Positions 5,046-7,194 of a stretch of DNA of 7,194 nt are shown here, piece after piece (the stretch's first letter is position 1; every line of letters starts with the position of its first letter). The DNA comes from Bryobacterales bacterium (GTDB lineage Bacteria; Acidobacteriota; Terriglobia; Bryobacterales; Bryobacteraceae). Made by a program: the position numbers and the translations under genes. Below the pieces are notes generated by a model that saw only the letters and a program-made list of their open reading frames with translations, was not told the origin of the DNA and did not search any database. The stretch covers positions 1 through 7,194 of the forward strand of contig PLMF01000358.1 of NCBI GenBank assembly GCA_003142355.1, in the 5' to 3' direction.

Positions 5046-6358
5046 CCGAGGCACTCTTCCAGCGTCTCCATGGCGACATCGCACTGGTCGCGCGTAATCA
5101 CCAGCGGCGGGCACAGCCGGATGGTGCTATCGCCCGCGCCCAGCACCAGCAAGCCGCGCTCGAATGCCTGGCGCAACACCCGGTCGCGCAACTCGGGCGC
5201 CTTCTGCTTGGTCTCGCGGTCGCGCACCAGCTCGATGCCGATCATCAGTCCCAGCCCGCGCACGTCCCCCACCTGGGGAAACCGCGCCGGCCAGTCGCGC
5301 ATCCGGTCCATGAGGTGCGCGCCCATGCGTTCGGCGTTCTTCATGAGCCCTTCTTCCAGCAACGCAATCGTCGCCAGCGCCGCCGCGCAGCATACCGGGT
5401 TGCCTCCGAACGTGGAGGCATGCGCGCCCGGCGGCCAGGTCATCAGGTCGGCGCGCGCCACCGTGGCCCCCAGCGGCATACCGCTGGCGATTCCCTTGGC
5501 CACGGCCAGGATGTCCGGCACGGCGCCGAAATGCTCCGCCGCCCACATCTTGCCGGTCCGGCCCATCCCCGACTGCACCTCGTCGAAAATCAGAAGAATA
5601 CCATTTTGGCGGGCCACGCGCGCCAACTCGTCGAAAAACTTCTTCGGCGGAACCACGTACCCGCCCTCGCCCTGCACCGGCTCCACCACGATGGCGGCGG
5701 TTTCCTCCGGCGGCGCGATGGTCTTCAAGAGCGTGTCTTCGATGTGCTTCACGCATTCCACCGCGCACCCCTCCGGTTGCCGGCCGAACGGGCACCGGTA
5801 GCAGTAGGGATACGGCGCGTGCACCACGCCCGGGATCAGCGGACCGAAGCCGGCCCTTTGCACGGCCTTGCGGGCCGTAAGCGAGAGCGCCCCCATGGTG
5901 CGCCCGTGAAAGCTGCCGAAGAAGGCGATGATCTGGTCGCGCCCGGTGGCATAGCGGGCCAGCTTGATCGCGCCTTCCATGGCTTCGGCCCCCGAGTTCC
6001 CGAACGAAACGCGCCGCGGCCCGTCCCCCGGCGCGATCTCCGCCAGTTTCTCCGCCAGCGCCGCCATCTCCTCGTAGTAGAAATCCGTGCCCGACATGTG
6101 GATCAGCCGCGCCGCCTGCTTCTGGATCGCCTCCACCACCCGTGGATGGCAATGCCCCGTCGCCACCACCGCGATGCCGGCGCTGAAATCGAGAAAGCGA
6201 TTGCCGTCCACGTCCTCGACGATGGCGCCCTCGCCGCGCTCCGCCACCAACGGATAGCTCCGCGTATACGACGGCGAGACCACGCGCGCGTCGCGTTCGA
6301 TGATGGCCCGCGCGCGCGGGCCCGGAAGAGGACCGATCAGTGTCGGAAGACCGTCCAT
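5042..6358 (-). CDS. Class III PLP-dependent aminotransferase (acetylornithine/4-aminobutyrate type)
   Basis: The 438-residue protein is a full-length class III (omega) aminotransferase. It has SAGIAVVATGHCHPRVVEAI (59-78), FGNSGAEAMEGAIKLAR (119-135) for PLP phosphate binding, the GSFHGRT loop (148-154), IFDEVQSGMGRTGK (257-270) with Asp259 for the pyridine nitrogen, Lys288 in AVAKGIASGMPLG as the Schiff-base lysine, and HASTFGGNP (313-321). The N-terminal LPGPRARAIIERD and SGTDFYYEEM put it with the archaeal/Thermus-type GabT-ArgD-like branch, some members of which act on ornithine or lysine, or racemise amino acids; the substrate is undecided. A cysteine cluster (Cys186, 189, 198, 202) lies in an insert after PYPYCYRCPFG. 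The ATG at 6358 has an AGGAG (6369-6365) 6 nt upstream. It is first of a probable operon with the methyltransferase and yraN. Confidence 0.93.
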   Translation of the reverse strand: MDGLPTLIGPLPGPRARAIIERDARVVSPSYTRSYPLVAERGEGAIVEDVDGNRFLDFSAGIAVVATGHCHPRVVEAIQKQAARLIHMSGTDFYYEEMAALAEKLAEIAPGDGPRRVSFGNSGAEAMEGAIKLARYATGRDQIIAFFGSFHGRTMGALSLTARKAVQRAGFGPLIPGVVHAPYPYCYRCPFGRQPEGCAVECVKHIEDTLLKTIAPPEETAAIVVEPVQGEGGYVVPPKKFFDELARVARQNGILLIFDEVQSGMGRTGKMWAAEHFGAVPDILAVAKGIASGMPLGATVARADLMTWPPGAHASTFGGNPVCCAAALATIALLEEGLMKNAERMGAHLMDRMRDWPARFPQVGDVRGLGLMIGIELVRDRETKQKAPELRDRVLRQAFERGLLVLGAGDSTIRLCPPLVITRDQCDVAMETLEECLG

Positions 6359-6394
6359 ACCAATCTCCTGTCTGTTTGTAATGGTTGATGACCT

Positions 6395-6412
6395 GCGCGC
6401 CGGAAGGCGCGC
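6395..6412. other. Strong GC hairpin in the aminotransferase leader
   Basis: GCGCGCC (6395-6401) and GGCGCGC (6406-6412) form a perfect 7-bp stem with a 4-nt loop, 37 nt before the aminotransferase start codon. No T-run follows in either direction, so it is not a standard terminator. The remaining leader (6413-6568) holds no ORF worth calling; a TACAAT at 6496-6491 could be a -10 box but lacks a fitting -35. Confidence 0.45.
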
Positions 6413-6568
6413 GCCGCAAGGAGCGGTGTGGAGCTAATCGGAGGCGAACAGGGCCGGCCGGCAGTTGGAGGGCGTGAACTCCATACCTCCATTGTACGCC
6501 CGCCAATCCGCCTCACCCCTGAGGTTTGGTCTTGCGTCAGTGCGTGGAGCCTTTGGGCTGCAAGCTCC

Positions 6569-6724
6569 CTATTTTTTTGCAGGCTGGGCCGTCAGTGTGG
6601 TCGAAGGGAGGGCGCTCGTGTAGATCACAGGCAGGAGCAACACTACTATTAAGACTAAAGCTGCGAGGGCTAACCCGGCTAAAGGTGCCGCCACAGCCAG
6701 AGTCAGGCCTTGGCGTTTCGTCAT
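6569..6724 (-). CDS. Putative small single-pass membrane protein
   Basis: This 51-residue ORF is short. It opens with MTKRQG, whose Lys and Arg suggest a cytoplasmic N-terminus, then has an unbroken hydrophobic stretch from about residue 7 to 34 rich in Leu, Ala and Val (LAALVLIVVLLLPVIY near its end), then a Ser/Thr-rich tail ending QPAKK. The pattern is that of a type II-oriented small membrane protein; the stretch could also be an uncleaved signal anchor. An AAAGGAG lies 11 nt before the ATG, slightly long spacing. It lies between purB and the aminotransferase on the same strand. An 89-codon frame overlaps it (6537-6806) with a good ribosome binding site at its ATG (6806) but gives an Arg/Pro/Ser-rich sequence with no recognisable pattern, so I prefer this frame. 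I know no family for it; function unknown. Confidence 0.5.
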   Translation of the reverse strand: MTKRQGLTLAVAAPLAGLALAALVLIVVLLLPVIYTSALPSTTLTAQPAKK

Positions 6725-6828
6725 ATCGGCCGCGACTCCTTTCAATTGCTTGAACTTCCATCATCGGCGGAGACGGTCGAAGCTCATCCGGGCGACGGTC
6801 TCCCATTGCTTCTCCAAGCCGGCGCCTC

Positions 6829-7194
6829 TTACTCGCCGAACACGCGCGCGAAGATCCTGTCTACGTTCCGCAGTTGGCGTTCCAGCGAGAATGCTTCGGC
6901 GATCTGTTCCGGCTTCAGCACGGCGCGGATTTCCGGGTCCGCCTCGATGGCCGCGCGGAAGTCCGACTCTTCTTCCCAGGCACGCATGGCGTGGGCCTGC
7001 ACAACGCGGTAGGCCTGCTCCCGCAACATCCCCGCGGCGGCCAGATCGAGCAGCAACTGGCCGGAGAAGACCAGGCCGCGCGTGAGATCCAGGTTGCGGC
7101 GCATGCGCTCGGGGTAGACCAGCAGCCTGTCCACAAGCTGCGTGGTCTTGTCCAGCAGGTAATCCGCCAGCGTGGTGGAATCCGGCAGAATCAC
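6829..7194 (-). CDS. purB: Adenylosuccinate lyase, C-terminal part (5' end outside window)
   Basis: The 121 residues visible are the C-terminal helical domain of PurB: ILPDSTTLADYLLD, LVYPERMRRNLDLTRGLVFS, AYRVVQAHAMRAWEEE and LRNVDRIFARVFGE at the end match the ADSL C-terminal pattern. PurB removes fumarate from SAICAR and from adenylosuccinate in purine synthesis. The family has about 430 residues, so roughly 300, including the signature and catalytic loop, lie beyond 7194. The first codon in the window is GTG but is internal (a valine), not a start. The TAA stop is at 6831-6829; a 104-nt gap separates it from the putative small membrane protein. No intrinsic terminator is obvious after it. 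Confidence 0.92.
   Translation of the reverse strand: MILPDSTTLADYLLDKTTQLVDRLLVYPERMRRNLDLTRGLVFSGQLLLDLAAAGMLREQAYRVVQAHAMRAWEEESDFRAAIEADPEIRAVLKPEQIAEAFSLERQLRNVDRIFARVFGE

Noticed and set aside
4713..5801. Plus-strand frame of 362 codons
   Set aside because: Antisense to the methyltransferase and aminotransferase; no recognisable family.
5315..6388. Plus-strand frame of 357 codons
   Set aside because: Antisense to the aminotransferase, with strong Arg/His bias.
5127..6506. Minus-strand frame of 459 codons overlapping the aminotransferase in another frame
   Set aside because: Gly/Arg/Ala-rich alternative frame; the 438-residue aminotransferase has all catalytic motifs.
6546..6578. Hairpin GGAGC/GCTCC followed by seven T on the plus strand, resembling an intrinsic terminator
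   Set aside because: The stem has only 5 bp with a 13-nt loop, and no plus-strand gene precedes it; the T-run is the complement of the Lys-Lys end of the small ORF.
6537..6806. 89-codon minus-strand frame with a good ribosome binding site
   Set aside because: Arg/Pro/Ser-rich product without pattern; it overlaps the more protein-like 51-codon membrane frame. Not fully excluded.
1..7194. CRISPR array, tRNA, rRNA or insertion sequence
   Set aside because: No regularly spaced repeats, no tRNA-like cloverleaf, no rRNA sequence and no transposase seen on either strand.

Overview
All convincing genes in this window lie on the minus strand, so the biological order runs from high to low coordinates. 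The GC-rich body (about 1300-7194) carries housekeeping genes of a free-living, high-GC Gram-negative-type bacterium. The gene set and the 'TAGCGC' hairpin at a gene end remind me of Acidobacteriota, but this is a low-confidence impression. The left end (1 to about 1260) is visibly poorer in GC and looks like a horizontally acquired module.

Region 1 (7194 to about 6570): the C-terminal part of adenylosuccinate lyase (purB), cut by the window edge, followed by a previously easy-to-miss 51-codon ORF for a putative single-pass membrane protein. Region 2 (6358-4114): a tight cluster of a class III (acetylornithine/4-aminobutyrate type) aminotransferase, a small SAM-dependent methyltransferase joined to it by an ATGA stop/start overlap, and a YraN/UPF0102 nuclease-fold protein 17 nt (or, with a GTG start, a GTGA overlap) downstream. 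Region 3 (4118-1321): a 10-bp inverted repeat across the yraN stop codon, then galT (TTG start), a putative promoter inside the galT end, a TPR protein and yvcK. GalT and YvcK both concern UDP-sugar metabolism or sensing, which suggests a link between central carbon flux and envelope synthesis.

Region 4 (1320-13): a promoter region followed by a three-gene operon: a HigB/RelE-like toxin, an overlapping XRE-family antitoxin with a long C-terminal tail and a TTG start, and 2 nt later a 59-codon ORF that I cannot assign. The order toxin-antitoxin-third gene is that of tripartite toxin-antitoxin-chaperone (TAC) loci, but the third product does not look like SecB and may be truncated. This is the most interesting part of the window. 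Apart from it the window is an ordinary chromosomal region.
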